NCBI GenBank assembly: GCA_963575745.1
Contig: CAUYUJ010006335.1
Span: forward strand, 1,035,893-1,099,892
From: Prorocentrum cordatum
Lineage: Eukaryota; Sar; Dinophyceae; Prorocentrales; Prorocentraceae
Direction of reading: 5' to 3'
Length of the DNA stretch: 64,000 nucleotides
Below are positions 62,492 through 64,000 of the stretch, piece after piece. Both the position numbers and the translations under genes were made by a program. Positions within the stretch are counted from its first letter, which is position 1, and the number at the start of each line of letters is the position of its first letter. The notes under the pieces were generated by a model. The model was not told where the DNA came from. It saw only the letters and a list, made by a program, of their open reading frames with translations, and did not search any database.

Positions 62492-62639
62492 GATGCCAGC
62501 CACCTCGGCGGCCGCCAGCAGGCGCGCCTTGGCCCGCCGCAGGCCGACCGCGCCCCCCGCGCCGCGCCGCGGCCGGCGCGGGCGCCTTTGGGCGCCTGCC
62601 GCGCCGCCCCGCTCCGCCGCCCTCTCGCTCCGCCGCCCT

Positions 62640-62757
62640 CTCGCCCCGCCCCGCCGCCCTCCTCCCTCCTCCCTCCTCCCTCCTCTCCCTCTCCTCCCTC
62701 TCCTCCCTCTTCTCCCTCTCCTCCCCCTCCTCCCTCTCCTTCCTCTCCCCGCCGGAA
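62640..62757. repeat. TCC/CCCT pyrimidine tract
   Basis: CCTCCCTCCTCCCTCC and CTCTCCTCCCTC runs. Confidence 0.9.
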
Positions 62758-62759
62758 GC

Positions 62760-64000
62760 TCCCGTCGGGCGCCGCTATGCCCCAGGCCGGACGAAAGGGG
62801 AGAATTGGGACAGGGGGGGTGCGAAATCTGCTGCGTGCAGCTGGTTTCGGCCCCACCGAGGGGCCCATTCCTCGATGCATGGCCGCCTCCCGGGAAAATC
62901 AGTTACGCGAGCTGAGTCTCACCCCCCCCTTTGCTATCCCCCCCCCCCTTTCGCCCGACCCGATATGCCCCTGGCCCAAGGTGCCCCCAGCTTTTCGCTC
63001 CATCGTTCAGCCCCTGGGGCCCTCGGGGCCTCGTGAGGGGTGCCCTGGAGGACGTCTGGGCCACCCCGAGGATCCTGGGGCTGCCTTGGGCCAGGTGTAC
63101 TTGTAGCAACACCCGATCCCAGGCGGCCTCCTCAGCGGGCTCAGCCCCCCGTGGGTCGAGGCGCCCTGCGCGTGCCTGCCCGGCTGGGGTCGTGCTTCGC
63201 TCGGGCCCCCTCGTCCTGAGCTTTGAGCGTGTTGGCCCCTTCGAGAGCCGGGCCGAGCGGCAGCTTCGTGGCGGTCGTTCCTCGGCGCATTCGCTCGAGG
63301 GTCGCAGGGGTCTCCAGGGCGTCTACGCCAGGCATCTTCGCTGGGGGACTCGTCGGTGGCCTTCTTCTGCACGCGCATGTCAGGTCGATGTATCCCAAAG
63401 CTGTGCGACGACGCAACCTGCTGCTCTTTCCGACGCGGCGCGCGCTTACTCCTGGGGGTAGTGTTCCCTCCCCTGGGCGGCGCATGTTTGTCTGCGTGTC
63501 CGCCGAGACCGTCGGAAGCGGGAGCGCGCGGCGAGTGGGCGAGCACTGCGCCAAGGTGGAGACGTGATTGTTCGTTTCCGTGGCCACTTCGTGTGAGAGG
63601 TGTCACATTGAAGAGACCGCTGCAGGAGCGCGAGCGCTTCATCTAGCACGGGCATGCGCCTGTAACTTCAGTGCTCCGTGCGCGTTTCCACGTGCGAACT
63701 TACTGGCCGAAGATGCCGCGCCCTACCAAAGCCCACCGCACGCGTAGATTTCGTTTTTGACGTGGCAGGGGAAGTCGTCTCCCGAGCACGAATCGAATTG
63801 GATGCAGCGGCCGTCATGCACTTGCTTCAGGGATGCGCGCGTCTCTGAGGTCATCGCGTTCGACTGCGCACAGCAAAATAACCGGACACATGTAAATGCA
63901 CGCATGTTCGGTTGCGTTGCCGCTGATTCCAATGCTATAGGATGGATGGTGGTATCCAGGCAGGGCCCTTTGATTCGTCTACCTGGATCCTTGCTTTTCT
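62760..64000. other. no gene recognised
   Basis: C-run-rich sequence to about 63000, then mixed GC-rich DNA. Frames of 100-200 codons on both strands over 63000-63650 lack a known motif. The last 300 bp are closer to average composition and could hold part of a gene continuing outside, but I see no support. Confidence 0.35.

Overview
The window reads as nuclear DNA of a dinoflagellate, possibly a Prorocentrum-like or Suessiales-like species. The genus is inference. The evidence is very high GC, almost no long host ORFs, pervasive microsatellites and minisatellites, LINE-type retroelements of the kind described from dinoflagellates, and short exons separated by huge introns that fit GA-AG and GC-AG boundaries rather than only GT-AG. 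No bacterial operon, tRNA, rRNA, CRISPR array or spliced-leader gene was recognised by eye.

Host gene. One conserved gene can be pieced together on the plus strand: an FtsJ/RrmJ-type 2'-O-methyltransferase. Its pieces lie at 27749-27787 (active-site lysine segment), 38853-38926 (SAM motif I), 39217-39280 (next strand and its acidic residue), probably 43147-43215, and 50791-about 50894 (motif IV with the catalytic Asp). The first intron would be about 11.1 kb and the last about 7.6 kb; the one between the two SAM-motif exons is only 290 bp. The first and last exons of the gene, and roughly 10-15 residues between the third and fourth pieces, were not found. A separate possible exon opens the window (2-109).

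Mobile elements. 56366-62491 holds a nearly complete LINE: ORF1 with a zinc finger and coiled coil, then an endonuclease, reverse transcriptase, CCHC knuckle and RNase H in one reading frame. That frame is cut only by a TAG at the endonuclease/RT border and a TGA at the RT/zinc-knuckle border. A second, heavily frameshifted RT of another type lies on the minus strand at 44738-46520, inside the last intron. A C-terminal scrap of probably the same type is at 6700-6850, and an ORF1-like remnant is at 29430-30484, inside the first intron. Several short families look like MITEs, SINEs or foldback elements (133-174, 4219-4398, 14726-14857, 15700/46950/53770, 38498/43321, 51633-53768, 54293-54579, 54643-54768).

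Repeats. 1-8 kb: degenerate 10-12-bp CCAAGA-type arrays plus GGA/TCC tracts. 8.27-14.66 kb: a nested, almost mirror-ordered block of satellites. 16.2-17.1 kb: a 90-bp satellite that reappears in opposite orientation at 30.8-32.1 kb. 17.7-24 kb: GGA tracts carrying a 140-bp box, plus 15-bp, 140-bp and 350-bp tandem arrays. 24-27 kb: CTATAGGG arrays and a 75-bp array split by a giant poly(T)/poly(A) palindrome. 34-40 kb: the CTTGGGCC array again, organised into units of about 385 bp. 40-55 kb: mixed minisatellites and small elements. 62.5-64 kb: C-rich sequence with nothing recognisable.
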